The notes beneath the pieces were generated by a model. It worked only from the letters and a program-made list of their open reading frames with translations. It made no database searches and was not told the DNA's origin. A stretch of 64,000 nt of DNA, taken from the NCBI GenBank assembly GCA_038380435.1, contig JAWZYU010000011.1, positions 73,653,501 through 73,717,500 on the forward strand. Direction: 5' to 3'. This DNA is from Ryuthela nishihirai. Taxonomy: Eukaryota > Arthropoda > Arachnida > Araneae > Heptathelidae. Of this stretch, positions 11,141 to 22,735 are shown piece by piece. The position numbers and the translations under genes were made by a program. Within the stretch, counting starts at the first letter, position 1, and the number at the start of each line of letters is the position of its first letter.

Positions 11141-11824
11141 TAGGTGCTAGGCCTGGCCAGTTCTATGCATCATCACAGGGGATTGGTGCATAGCTCTCCT
11201 TCCAGTGACTACCTAGCTACCTTCATTTTTTCCAACAAACAGAAATTTGCATTTTTTTTAATGTTTCTAATCAAATATCAAAAACAACTTTAAATATACG
11301 ATATATATTTTTTCCTCTTGATTCTACTTGAAAAAATTGTGATAAAAGTTTTAAAATTAATCTATTTAAGCCTGTAGTATTCATATGTGCATGTTCAGTC
11401 ACTGTTAAATGCATATAGTAGCAACCCTTCAGTTTACATCTTTATTCTGCTGTCACTTATGTAGATTGTCGATCTGTTGTGATTTCTGGTATTCTGATCG
11501 ATTTATACTCTAGCAGAGTTATAATATTTTCCAAACTTTTAATATAAGATAATAATTTTATTACTATTGAAAGCTGTGTCATCAAGGAACTATGCACCTC
11601 ACTTTTAGTCAATATTTTAGTCATGATTTTTGAAAGATAGGACCAATTTTAGTAACATTTTTAATTACATTTCAACCAAATACACTAATTAATGTTACAA
11701 AATTGCATTTCTTAACCAAACTTTTTGCTGTGAATTTTTGAGCCTGAATAAGACATTGGATATTTTTTGTGTTGTCTTTCTGATGGAACCTTCTGATTTA
11801 AGTCCACAAGTTTGATTTGAACTA

Positions 11825-13123
11825 CACTGCTGGCCTGTAAATAATTCAAAGCGCAGCACATACGCATATCATGTGTGACAATAATGCCCCCTGGAAGTGG
11901 TACAAGAGGAGATTACAAAGAGCACTGGAATTGTGTTTGCTCAGAGTTCTTGCGCACTAAAGGGTCAAGAATGTCCCATCGAAGAACACAGCATCCATAA
12001 GACCAGGTTTCCGACTTTGATGGAGGGAGAATTGTGGGATTATGGGATGGAGGATTATTGTACCAAGACATTGACGCTCATGTTGAATGGAATGCTGCTA
12101 CAGTGATGAGAATATGGCGTCAGTGGGAAGAGGAGGAACAAACTCACCGACGTGAGGGATCTCTATGGCCCTGTCATACAAATGAACGAGAGGACAGACA
12201 TCTCGTGCGCATGGCTATGAATGATCATACAGTCGCATCAAACACCTTAGCTCAACAGTTAGGCTGTGTTGCACATCAACCACTGTCTGCACATACAGTT
12301 CGAAGTCGTCTGCAGCATTGGGGCATCTTTGCTAGGTAGCCATTGCTTCGACTACCATTGACTCTACAACACAGGCGTATGCGATTGCAATGGTACCAAG
12401 AACGTCATGCATGGATGTGCAAATAAAATCGCATCATCTTTTCAGACAAATCCCACTTCAGTATGCACCACCATGATGGACAAATCCGTATCTGGTGGTA
12501 CTGTGGAAACAGGGTCAGTGAGACATGCATGATGCAGCGCCATACAGGTCCGGCCCCTGGTATTATAGTATGGGGTGTCATTCGACTCCACTCACACACG
12601 CGCCTCATACTTTGAACAGCCAGCCTTACATCACTGAAGTGTTGGAGCCTGTGGTTGTACCTTATCTTCAGAGGCTCTCTGGTGCCATTTACCAACAGGA
12701 TAATGCCTGACCACATGTGGTATGCATCATCCAATAATTCCTGGATAGACACCATGTGACACTTTTGCCTTGGCCTGCGCTTTCACTGGATCTGTCCCCA
12801 ATTGAACATGTCTGGTCCATGATCTCACAATGAATAGCACACCAGACACCAGCAGTTGCTACAACAGATGAACTTTGGCTACATATCAAAACTGTATGGA
12901 CTGACGTTCCCCAAACACACCTTCGACATCTCATCCTCTCAATGCCGGAATGTGTAGCAGTGGTTATTGCTGCTCATCACACAAGATACTGATTTCTTTG
13001 AATTCCACAAGCCTAACCGAGTTGTATATGCAATCATTTGATCCTTGTAACATAAGCTATGTATTCACTAAATATGGCTTTGATATCTCTTTCCTGGTGT
13101 TGCACTTTTAATGGCCAGCAGTG
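11825..13123 (+). mobile_element. Tc1/mariner element M1 (DD34E), complete ends
   Basis: The element starts CACTGCTGGCC at 11825 and ends with its complement GGCCAGCAGTG at 13123, flanked on both sides by TA (11823-11824 and 13124-13125). It is 1299 bp long. Removing it restores an R1 repeat: the flanks join to GATTTGAACTATTATC, the sequence found uninterrupted at 23908-23925. This makes the boundaries and target duplication secure. Confidence 0.93.
11971..12992 (+). pseudogene. Tc1-like transposase, DD34E, inactivated (M1)
   Basis: The reading begins at the ATG of MSHRRTQHP and ends at AHHTRY followed by a stop. The helix-turn-helix region includes TVMRIWRQWEEE and LSAHTVRSRLQ. The catalytic triad is visible as IIFSDKSHF, IYQQDNA and LDLSPIEHVW, with 34 residues between the second Asp and the Glu. 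At least five in-frame stops (for example after TQHP, GIFAR, AWMCK and QQDNA) and one small indel near 12610 inactivate it. Confidence 0.88.
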
Positions 13124-14489
13124 TATTATCAAAAAATTTTACTTAAAGTTTTGAAAATTTCCTAAAAATCTCCTCTTTTAAAAATAGCAAAAAAAAAAAA
13201 CTGAAATTTTTAAAAGGAAAGATTTTTGAAGTAATTAAGAAGTATGTATCACTATTTTTTTTTCCTGTTTTACACTCTTTTCTGTCATAAACCTATTTCA
13301 ATATTCACAAAGTATTTTTATCATTTAAAATAAAAATATTACAAAACGGGAGTAATTACAAAAGAGTGTTGGATAATACAAGAATGCTGGGATAATAATC
13401 ATTTATTTCAGCATTCTATGAATCTTTCCCTGTCTTAAAATCAAAACTATAAGTAAAAACAGGCCCTTTCTTAGGCTTCATGACACTGCAGCTGTATCTA
13501 AATCATGGTTACTGCTTACTCTATGATGTTTGATAACTCCTTTGTTTCCAAAATGAAAACTAAGGTTTTCATTTTGGTAGATTTATTATATTTCCGTAAA
13601 TAAAATCAATCTTTGGGTCTGTTGATCTATCGATCGATTTTTTAGAGTCATGCTAATATCGGATGGTCAGCTTACAACTTGTTGCTATGGATATTTTATT
13701 TAATGTCGCATTAGGGTGTATATTTTTATTTTATTATTTCTTCGTTTTTCAGTAAAAAAAACTTTAATCTTGCAATGTTTCCTGGAATTCTAGAAAATGA
13801 ATGATGTCTTTGATATGGAAGCAAAAAGGACTTCCTTGGCATGGATATCAATCCTTCTGTGAGAGAGCAATTTCAGCATATACCCTCCCCCTCCACGCAC
13901 ACACACACTCACTTAGGACATTTTACTCTCCCCCCATACTGGAAAAGTTTAATTTAAAACAAAAATCAAATTACGAGCTTTTAAGTTTATATTCAACAGT
14001 TCTAATAATTGAATATATGAATGTTTAAAAGATTTTACCCCCTCTCCCCAAATAACTTGGCTGTGCCACTCTGATGATACAGATGGTGGTTTTTTTTTTT
14101 GCTTTGATGCACTAACGTTTTTTCAGTACTTAGCCAAGATCCCAAAATTTCAACATCCAAAGGAAAAAAAAAAACAATGTTTAGTAAAATAAAGCAGTCG
14201 AGAAAGTGTTCCCATATTTCGTAAACAGGACAGAAAATCCCATTAATGTGAGCAATCCAAGTCACCTTATGTAATGCTGGCATGTGCTTTAAAATATACC
14301 ACAATGAAAAGAATCATTAAAAGTAATAAAAATCATGTTTCAAGTAAATATAATAATATTCAGAAGAAATTTACCTTTGACGAATACATAATTTAACTGT
14401 TTTTATTCATCACGTTTTCCAATATTAAGCCTTAAACTTATAGTCCATTCTATTTTTTCACTATATCACTGTGAAAACATCTTATTAAA

Positions 14490-15297
14490 ATTTCAAAATA
14501 TCCTGAAGTTATTAACTATTTAATATTATATCCTGAAGTAAAACCTATTTTTCTCATCCTCATCGTCATAACAACATATTACATTCAAGTCTTTAATGTA
14601 ATTTAGTGTAAGAAACCTTTCATTATTGCACTCATATCCTAAAAGAGCATCACTAGTGTCTGCTGAGAAGCAAACATACACCTTGGAGATGCTTTTTACC
14701 TTCCCTCCCTAAAAAGAGAATTGAAGATTTTTTTAAGTATCTGACCTTTGTCTGTCCATGTGATCTCTAAAAATCGATAATATAAGTTATAATGGTGGAA
14801 ATCTTGTGTGAGGACATCAAGAGAATAATCTCTGTGCTGAGTCCTCCCATTCCAACTACCTGTAGAGAGAAAATGGTTAGTGGGATGTTTAAAGTAACTA
14901 TGTTTATCAAGAGAGAAAGTGCTAACAATATCAAACAGTCCACTAATCACAGGCATGGGGCAAAGACCTGTTCCCCTCACTATTAAAGGCTGAAGCCATC
15001 TACACTTGAAGACTTCCTCCAATGTAAGTTTGATGATGTATGTAGAAGTAAGAGTTCAGGACCTGTGCTTGCCTCTGATCAGGATTATCCACCAGCTGAT
15101 AAAACGTATCCTGTGAATCTATTAACTCGGGGCAGTTAACCTACAAACAAACAGAAAACACAGATTTTCCCTCAACAGAAGTCCACCAGTGCAACAAATT
15201 CAGGATCCATAATCGCTCTGAGTCATTATTCCATTCCAGTTTGTGTATATGGCTAGTACCAGGATCCTGTGTGATTGATCTCTTCTCAGCAGGGAAT
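14490..15297 (-). mobile_element. LINE 5' fragment (endonuclease N-terminus and 5' region)
   Basis: The plus strand carries the complement of the LINE endonuclease start and 5' region, ending at the CAGCAGGGAATAAAA-type segment. The frame 14696-15022 reads a degraded endonuclease N-terminus (SGLFDIVSTFSLDKHSYFKH). A short duplication of ATATCCTGAAGT occurs at 14496-14545. The fragment abuts an R1 repeat at 15298. Confidence 0.8.
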
Positions 15298-15678
15298 AAA
15301 ATCATTAAATTGATAGAATAAAATTTTGATAGATAAAAATGAACAAGTTGTAAGCAAGCTAATTACAATCAACGACATAACTCAGAGAGATCTATTGGAA
15401 TAAAAATCAATAAATCGATAGAAATAAAAACGAAACAACAAGTTGTAAGGTGGCCATTGTCACAACTAGTGATGTAGCAAAGATTTGTACTCTCTCAAAG
15501 ATTGATACATATAAATCTATGGAAATAAATTCACAATAGATCTATAGAAATAAAAATGAAGCTTTAATTATAAAAGTAGAAATGAAATACTAACTAAATT
15601 GAAAGGTTATTCAAGATGTCTTGGGCATCTCATTTCAGATTCTGTTAATGTGTAAAATTGATGAGAATCCTGGAAGGG
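15298..15678 (-). repeat. R1 family terminal fragment
   Basis: AACAAGTTGTAAG and GATGTAGCA landmarks are followed by CAGATTCTG and the terminus CCTGGAAGGG, then TTAA at 15679-15682. The left part is truncated against a LINE fragment. Confidence 0.65.
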
Positions 15679-16257
15679 TTAATTAACAGCAAATGTGAAA
15701 GTTTTGCTAAGAATACCAAATCTTATAGCGGATATTAAAAACTGAATCTTAAAATCGTTTTTTCGCTTACATGATAGGTGAATTTCATAATACTTTACAT
15801 AATTTAATATATTCTCAGGGTCAGCATGAAGAGCTAATGAAGGTGGTGCATTTTAAAGGGAACTGAAATCGAATTGCCCATGCACTGTTTTACAGTGTAC
15901 ACCTCAAAATACTGAAGGTTTTGTCTGTGAAAGCACCATAATTCCAGTGGTTTTCTGCAACTGCAATACAGATAATAATATTAGAAACCCTACATCAAGA
16001 AAATAGGAAGATATTAATAAACATAATTTAAGACATAATTTGAGGTGAGAGTTTTATGTAAGATTGCCATGCACCATTACTGATATTATTGTTTGCCATT
16101 TCCAAAAATCAATTTTTATTTTAAATAATTTTTTTAATGCTTACAATGGATTTAATTTCTAACTTTTTATGATTTATCACATGACAAGGAGGCTCTATCA
16201 CAACAATCTGTACCTGCCCTATAAAAATACACACCGGCTATATATTCATTCACTCAC

Positions 16258-16389
16258 CTGGAATATAATCAGAAACAGATTTTTTAAGTCACTTTGAGCT
16301 GCTTCTAATTTTTCTTCCATCCTTTCCATCATATCTTCTGTTGGCTGGCTACGGGTGTCATCATCATCATCATCTTCCATTTCATCACC
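16258..16389 (-). CDS. NCBP1: NCBP1 (CBP80) downstream coding exon
   Basis: A 132-nt minus-strand exon encodes 44 residues. It opens with an acidic run (GDEMEDDDDDDT) and continues with MMERMEEKLEAAQSDLKNL and then FLIIFQ. Human NCBP1 has an acidic or charged linker followed by IERLQEKVESAQSEQKNL and FLVIFQ at the equivalent place, directly after the segment encoded by the 50465-50567 exon. The acceptor is TTTTGGTAG and the donor is CAG|GTGAGTG. Both ends are phase 0, which joins cleanly to the other exon. Residues suggest a coiled-coil helix after the acidic linker. The following exon (starting RFIMIL in human) was not found between here and position 1. The exon lies 193 bp from a solo LTR. 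Confidence 0.85.
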
Positions 16390-16581
16390 CTACCAAAATA
16401 TATAAGTTTAAACAATTATACACTGCATATGTCTACCTTCTCCTATAAATGATTGCTTATTTGCTACTTCATAATAAATGTTAATTCCAAAAAATGCAAA
16501 CAAAGAAGTGAAGGATAAAATTAAGTAAAGTATCTATGCTACAACATTGCAATCAAAACCACTATTATAACCACCATATAT

Positions 16582-17311
16582 TATAATGCTCCAAAATGTA
16601 TGTTTAAAATTTGCCAAATGGCTCAGGTGTTAGGCAATTTCTCTTGCCAATTAAATTAAATAAGGGTACTTTTCTTTTTTATCAATGTTACTGAAGAAAA
16701 GAGTTTAAATTTAAAGATTGCCAACATTAATTTTATATTTAATCAAATATAAATCAAATTCTGCTCAAAAGAAAAAATATGAAAGTCAAATCTATTTCAT
16801 AAAACAATATTTATTTCAAAAATCTAGACTCACTAAAAATACATTTCAGCTCAAAAGAAACTCTTTACAAAACTAAACTTGCCCCTTACTGAGCAACTCG
16901 CATTTCACATCACAACTGTCTCTAATTCACTTCTCAACTCGATTCTATGCCAATGAACACTACTTAACTGAGCTCCTACTACCCCCCTCTGACCTAATGT
17001 CACTTGCCATATGATTCTGGCATATGTAAACTGGCATATGCGCATCACACTGGTTGAAATCATATTAGCATAAAATGATGATTGCACACTTGCACTGGCT
17101 ATGATGCAAGAGGGGGCATGTTCTTCCACGAGCATTAATGGCTGTCAAACAAAAAGTTGTTACCCTCATGCATAACATGCGCAACTCCTTTAATAGACCA
17201 GGAGAGGAGAATGATGGATCAAATTAAATATAAACCCCCAAAATGATAATTATAATGCAAATAAAGTGAAACTGATTAAGAAAAAATAAAAGTGAACCAT
17301 TACAATATACA
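16582..17311 (-). mobile_element. Solo LTR copy 3
   Basis: Matches the LTRs at 25932-26685 and 27519-28262 in order: AATGCTCCAAAATG at one end and ACCATTACAATATACA at the other, with GAGGGGGCATG and ATGCGCAACTCC in between. It lies 193 bp from an NCBP1 exon. No internal retrovirus-like coding sequence adjoins it. Confidence 0.7.
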
Positions 17312-17317
17312 TAATCC

Positions 17318-18000
17318 TGAAACAGTCATGGGCTATGAAGCACCAACCAGACTATAAAATTTAGTTCTCCATACATGTCTAATCTGAGCTATAACAGTTG
17401 CATTTGTTCACAGCAGATCAATTCTAAACAGTCCTTTTTTGACACTGTCCACACACCCATTTTAGTCTCCCACTTTTTTTTAAACCATTTAGGCCCACTG
17501 TCCATAACTCTATTTGCTAATCTGCAAGTGGCCGAGTGGTTAGCATGCTTGGGTACTGAACTAAGGGACCTGGGTTCGAGCCCCGGATAAGGCATGGACG
17601 TTTGTGTTGTTTTTCTGCTGAGGTCCTGCCATCCTCACAGACCTACTATGGTATATAAACTGACAGGCTCCTGTCAGACCTCTGTGACAAGCAGCTGCTT
17701 GAGGAGGTATTTATTTATTATTTAGTTATGCATGTGGGTAACAAACATGCATAACTACAGATTACAAAAAGCTGCAAGTTATGCATGAGGGTAAAAAGCA
17801 ACAAATGTGTGTTTTTATGGGGTGGGTAACATGGGCAATCAAATGCATTCTCTCCCTATATAAAATGCTGCTCTACGATGGTTAATGACTCCTTTGTCTA
17901 ATCTCCATCATTACATTAGTCATACCAACTAATGCCACAGACACTGCATAAACATCTTGAATCAAAGATATCATGTTATCTTGTTTATAGAGGGTCCAGT
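17318..18000 (-). mobile_element. LINE 3' fragment interrupted by an S1 SINE
   Basis: The segments 17318-17524 and about 17735-18000 align in order with the LINE 3' end (positions 7665-8060 of copy L1), with heavy decay. An S1 SINE lies between them. A 12-bp inverted repeat (AGTTATGCATGT and its complement) with a 9-nt loop sits immediately after the SINE, around 17723-17755. Confidence 0.7.
17524..17725 (+). mobile_element. S1 SINE, full length, well preserved, in LINE fragment
   Basis: Head GTGGCCGAGTGGTTAGCATG with box B GGTTCGAGCCC, body and tail intact up to GAGGAGGTATTTATT. It splits a LINE 3' fragment. Confidence 0.85.
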
Positions 18001-19479
18001 CCAGGCTCATATTCAGGTAGGTGGTGGGAGTGCTGGGTTCTTGGGGTGCTAAAGGGGAGGAGGTGCCCCTCCCCTTAGCACATTATCTTTGAAAGTTTGC
18101 AATTGAAAAATTATAAAACTGTTTACAGACACAGTTCACTTTTCTTGGGGAAAACTGTGTTAACTAAAAGTGAGTAAAAATGTTGCAGCATGTCAGGATA
18201 TAAGAAATGGGCATGGTCTATCCATCATATTTAATCTGCAACCACAAAAGAATAAACATGAAATAAAACACTAATCAGCAAACAACAAAATTATATAGAA
18301 TTTGTTAAAGCTTATTCTTCTGAGCCACCTGCAAAGATTGTGTTTCCAACAAAGTAAATCACCTCTTGTGGTTAAAAGACTAGAAGTTTCTTTTACGTAA
18401 ACTGATTTTTATACATATATACAAAAAAGAGGCACAATCCCTTTCCCATCCCACCAACACAAATGACTTGACCATGTTTACTGTATATATATAAACTGAC
18501 AGGCTCCTGTCAGACCTCTGTGGCAAGCAGCTGCTTGAGGGGGTATTTATTTTTATTTTTTATTTTTATAGTGTGCCAGTATTTTTATATAGGCTTTAAA
18601 AAAATCTTTTACATTCAGCATCCCCCTAAAAAATTCTGGATATGCAACTAATCGTACTGTATTTGCCAACCTTAACACCAGCATATATGGCTCCATGTGC
18701 CATTTCAAAAGTGTAGCTCAGAATTATTTCTGATTTTCAATTGAAGCTAAAATAGAACAGAGAAGTCATTTTTCTGTATATATTATTTATAAGGCTAAAA
18801 TCAAATCTAAAATTTGTAGATGGGCCAAATACTTTTTATCCCTATTCCCCAAATTTTCAAAATGGGCAGCTGCCTACCTTACCAACCCTCCCTTCATATG
18901 TACCTGTATATAACATTCCAAAACAAATGTTTAATTCTGCATTCAAATCTTCATGCATTAGAGTGATCTTAATAATATTTAACAATACTGAATTATCTGT
19001 CATTTAGTTTTGCCTTTTACTTTTTAAATTCAAGTTATTTTGAACTTATTGTGGTATTCAGGTTTTTGTCTTTCACACTAATCATTCAATTTGTAACCAG
19101 TTTTCATTTTTTCAAATTTCTTATAAAATTCACATTCAAACATGGGCATCTGTAGAAGGGAGGGAAAATTTCCTCAAGGAAATGTTTTTCAGTAAGTCCT
19201 TTTTACTGATTATTTTAGTTTATTGCTATATAATTGCATTTTAATTGCTATAAAATTGCTATATATATGCTATTTTTTAAGTCTCAGTAAATAACTAGAA
19301 GAACTCATATTGCTTCTGGCGAATATGGGAATCTCATTCTCAAAGAAAATGAAGTTTTTCATTTACCTACTTTTCCAGTCTTTAAAAGTTTCAATTTGAA
19401 CCAATGGATAATTTGGAAAACACAAATGGTAGTACTTAATTACTATTTATACAACATAAAAAGTATTTGTCATTTATTC
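18001..19479. other. Unassigned AT-rich intron sequence
   Basis: Contains a hairpin of GCTAAAGGGGAGG and CCTCCCCTTAGC type (18046-18081) and an S1 tail fragment at 18490-18572. Nothing else is supportable. Confidence 0.5.
18490..18572 (+). mobile_element. S1 SINE tail-only fragment
   Basis: Starts TATATATAAACTGACAGGCT and contains the complete conserved tail to GGGGGTATTTATT. No head. Confidence 0.8.
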
Positions 19480-20636
19480 CTTAAACTCAAAAAGTTGCTT
19501 TTCTCACATCATCTGAGAAAAGGAAGCAGATTGTTGCTGTTAGGGGAATATCTGTTGACACTCTACCACTGAAATATCAGATTTCTAAATATAAAAAAAA
19601 TAAATACGCCCTCAAGCAGCTGCTTGCCACAGAGGTCTGACAGGAGCCTGTCAGTTTATATGCCAGAGTAGAAGGTCTGTGAGGATGGCAGGACCTCAGC
19701 AGAAAAACAACACAAACGTCCATGCCTTATCCGGGGCTTGAACCCAGGTCCCTTAGATCAGTAGTCAAGCGCGCTAACCACTCGGCTACGGGACGGACGG
19801 CATGAGATTTCTACTATAAATAAATCACTTGCAATATTCATTCAAATTTTGTTTTTCCACATTTAATACCTTCTAGTGATGTAAATTAACACTACCTAAA
19901 GATGAGAAAATTGCAAATTATATTTCATTAGTACCAATCAAACTAAAAGAATTTTGAATTATCTCTTAAAACAAAACAGTTGCATTTACCAACCCCATGT
20001 GTTTAAGGCAGCAACTTATTGTTGCAAATGCAAATCTCATGACCACATTTTATCTTCAAAATCTAAAATTTCTAGCACAAATACATCATTTGCAATATTC
20101 ATTGGAAAATTTGACAATTTAAAATTTTTTGCACCATTAGAGGGCACAATTTAAACTTTTGTGAGAATCAGAAAGTGTGAATCATAATATTTCATCAGTA
20201 CCTATCAAACTGAAAAAGAATGTTTATCTCCAAAAACAATTATTTCTTAAAAGAAAAAAATTTGCATTTTTCTACCCACCCTGTAGATAACTAATTGCTG
20301 CCAATGCACACATTACGACCAAAATTTTCGAATTTCTAGCATAAATACTTCACTTGTACAATTCATTTAAAATATTGCAATTTTCAACATTTTCCACCAC
20401 TAGAGGGTGCAATTATATCTTTTGGGAGATTCAGAGAGCGTGAATTGCGATATTTCAATACCTATCAAACCCAAAAATAATTTTTAACTTATCTCTTAAA
20501 ATTAAAAAGTTGCAGTCCCCCCCCCCCACAACACCAGGAGTAAGGAGGCAACTCTTTGTAACTAAGTGAAATCTCATGACCTTCACATTCTGTCACCAAA
20601 GTTTCAAAATTCTACCATAAATACATTGTTCACAAC
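19480..20636 (+). repeat. Degenerate tandem repeat array, ~280-300-bp period
   Basis: Recurring landmarks are GTACCAATCAAACT / GTACCTATCAAACT, AAAGTTGC or AAACAGTTGC, CTCATGACC and CACTAGAGGGTGCAATT / CATTAGAGGGCACAATT. About four units are present, the first split by an S1 SINE. A related array lies at 52.5-53.2 kb. Confidence 0.6.
19588..19804 (-). mobile_element. S1 SINE, full length, with target duplication
   Basis: Complete copy on minus with the direct repeat AGATTTCTA on both sides (19579-19587, 19805-19813). The target is a unit of the ~290-bp tandem repeat array. Confidence 0.85.
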
Positions 20637-21064
20637 AGTGGCGGAACTAGGCATTACCCCAAAGCCAGGGGCTCGGTGAGAGGACCCTGATTGGGTTTTG
20701 AGAAACATTTTATTAACATAATTGTAATTTTATTAACGTATTAATTATTATATAGAGAAGCTAGGTATATCCATACTATTTGCTCTCCAGATCCCTTTAT
20801 GATTTCATGAATTGAAATCCCTCCATTTCCCATATTTGTCCTTCTTCTGTCGGTATTCTTCCTTTTATATATTTAAATAGCAGACCACATCATTGTTCAT
20901 TTTTTTCATTGTTCACATGCATATCTTTTTGACTGTTTGAAAATATTTCCAGTTTTTAGGGGCATACAAAGGAAGAAAAACAAAAAAAGTGTTATTGGGG
21001 ACTTTTGACATTCGGTTGAAAAACAGTTAAATTATATATTAATCAAAAGAATAATTGAGTTATC
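20637..21064. other. Unassigned, starts with a hAT-like end motif
   Basis: CAGTGGCGGAACTAGG at 20637 resembles common hAT ends, but no complementary end or 8-bp duplication was found. Confidence 0.35.
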
Positions 21065-21512
21065 TGCTGACTTTTAAATGTCTATAAATCAGTGAATGTT
21101 TTGTGGGAAAAATATCACCAACATATGGATTTGAGCCCCATTTCGGCAAATTTTCCCCCACAAAACACTTATTGATTTATAGATGTTTAAAAGTCAACAG
21201 GTAACTCTGAGATTGTCATTTATTGTTTAAATCATTAATAATGCTAAATAGCGTGATGTGATTTCATTATATATTTCCATCTTATTCAGCGCACTAAAAA
21301 GAAATAGTTGCCCCCAGAGATCATAGATGGTGCCAAAATTCATGGGAAGAATGAAAGTCATAATTAGTGGGAAAAAAGATAGAGGTGATATTAGTTCAAT
21401 GGTTAGAATATCCTGGCATGTTTCTGGAGAGATGTGGATTCAAGTCCCATATGTTGGCAACATTTTTTCCACACAACATTTATTGATTAATCAAAAGGAA
21501 ATTTCTCCCTGA
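21065..21512 (+). repeat. S3-related repeat, plus strand, with inverted flank
   Basis: A plus-strand S3 unit (tRNA-like part at 21393-21462) is preceded by a 40-bp imperfect inverted repeat (21067-21106 and 21155-21198) enclosing a partial box B segment. Confidence 0.6.
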
Positions 21513-21514
21513 AT

Positions 21515-22735
21515 AATATTTACCCGAAACACTGTTTTTATTTCTTTTAATGATTCTTTTCATTGTGGTATATTAGCTAAGTGCAGAAAGGTTTGTGCAT
21601 CAAGGGTAAAAAACAAATGTCAATATTGTCAGAGTGGCACAGCCAATATATTAATCTTTAAAATATTTTTTAAAAGATTAATCTTTTAAAAATTTTTAAA
21701 ACTGTTAAATTAAAACTTAAAAACTTATGCTAAAAAAATTCTACTGGGGAGGGGGTAAAGTCCTTGCTGAAATTGTATTCCTACACGAGGACTGATTTCC
21801 AGGACAAGTAAGTCCTTTTTACTTCTGTATCCAAGACATTGTCATTCATTTTCAGAAATCATACAAGATAAGTTTTTTTACTGGTAAATGATGAAATAAT
21901 AAAAGAAAAATTAACCTATAACCTAATGTGATATTTTAATAAATATTTTGTGAAAATTTTTTTACCAACATATGGGACTTGAACCCTCATTTCCCCAGAA
22001 ACATGCCAGAGTATTCTACCATTGAACTAATGCCAGCTCATCTTTTTCACACTAATTTTAAGACTTTAAACTCTTCACTGATGACCTACCATTGGTGCCA
22101 TCTATGATCTCAGGTGGCAACTATTTCTTCTTTATATTGTACTAAGTAAGATGAAAATAAATAATAAAGTCTCATCATGCTATGTAGTGTTATTAATGAT
22201 TTAAACATAGACGAAAATCGCAGCATTACCTGTTGACTTTCTGGTGTCAATATATTAATAAATATTTTGTGGAAAAACTTTTCACTAACATACGGGACTT
22301 GAACTCACATTGCTCCAGAAACATGCCAGAGTATTCTACCATTGAACTAATGCCAGCTCATCTTTTTCCCACTAATTTTAAGGCTTTAAACTCTTCACCG
22401 ATGATTTTGGCGCCGACCATTGGTGCCATCTATGATCTAGGATGGCAACTATTTCTTCTTTACATTGTGCTAAGATTAAAATAAATAATAAAGTCTCATC
22501 ACACTATTTAGCATTATTAATGATTTAAGGTAACGCTGTGATTATCATCTATGTCCACAACAACTTGTAAGCTGGCCATCTGATGTAGCATAACTCTGAA
22601 AGATCGATATATCAACCTATCAAAATATTGATAATTAAGGGAAATAAAATAAATCTACAGAAATGAAAATGAATGCTTAATTATAAAATTATAAATACTA
22701 ACTGGATTCAAGGTGACATTATCCAATGTGTGAGA
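21515..22735 (-). repeat. R1 family copy split by S3 repeats
   Basis: R1 sequence at 21515-21945 stops after ACCTAATGTGATATT and resumes at about 22555 with CACAACAACTTGTAAGCTGG. The intervening sequence is a tandem of the tRNA-like S3 family. Confidence 0.6.
21945..22555 (-). repeat. S3 tRNA-like repeats, two tandem units
   Basis: Two units of about 307 bp start at about 21949 and 22256 (AATAAATATTTTGTG in both). Each has a tRNA-like segment on minus with AGTTCAATGGTAGAATACTC and GGTTCAAGTCCCATATG-like box B. Identity of the parent tRNA is unclear. The pair interrupts an R1 copy. Confidence 0.7.

Larger units (their letters stand above)
7632..11222 (-). mobile_element. RTE-like LINE, near-full-length copy L1
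   Basis: This is the best preserved of the LINE copies. It runs from a 5' region near 11222, through endonuclease and reverse transcriptase coding sequence, to an (ATC)n tract at about 7632-7654. The 3' UTR is very short, and the simple-repeat tail is typical of RTE-clade elements. Copies at 31.5, 34-35 and 53-55 kb share the same 3' tail and the same 5' end motif (ACTACCTAGCTACC on plus). It sits within R1-type repeat sequence. Clade assignment rests on domain order and recalled family features. Confidence 0.85.
11223..14489 (+). repeat. R1 family copy interrupted by Tc1 M1
   Basis: Sequences 11223-11822 and 13126-14489 match R1 in the orientation of 23570-25470, with landmarks TTTCTGTCATAAACC (13282), CAACTTGTTGC (13676) and GGAAGCAAAAAGGACTTCC (13818). 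The element M1 lies exactly at a TA between them. No gene is seen in the AT-rich remainder. Confidence 0.65.

Noticed and set aside
17524..17600. Genuine tRNA gene
   Set aside because: The tRNA-like head is followed by the S1 body and tail and recurs in many copies; it is a SINE promoter, not a functional tRNA.
19480..20636. CRISPR-like regular repetition
   Set aside because: The repeat period is about 290 bp with no spacer structure and the window is eukaryotic; it is a degenerate tandem repeat.
20637..20652. hAT-like terminal motif CAGTGGCGGAACTAGG
   Set aside because: No complementary second end or 8-bp duplication was found, so an element cannot be delimited.
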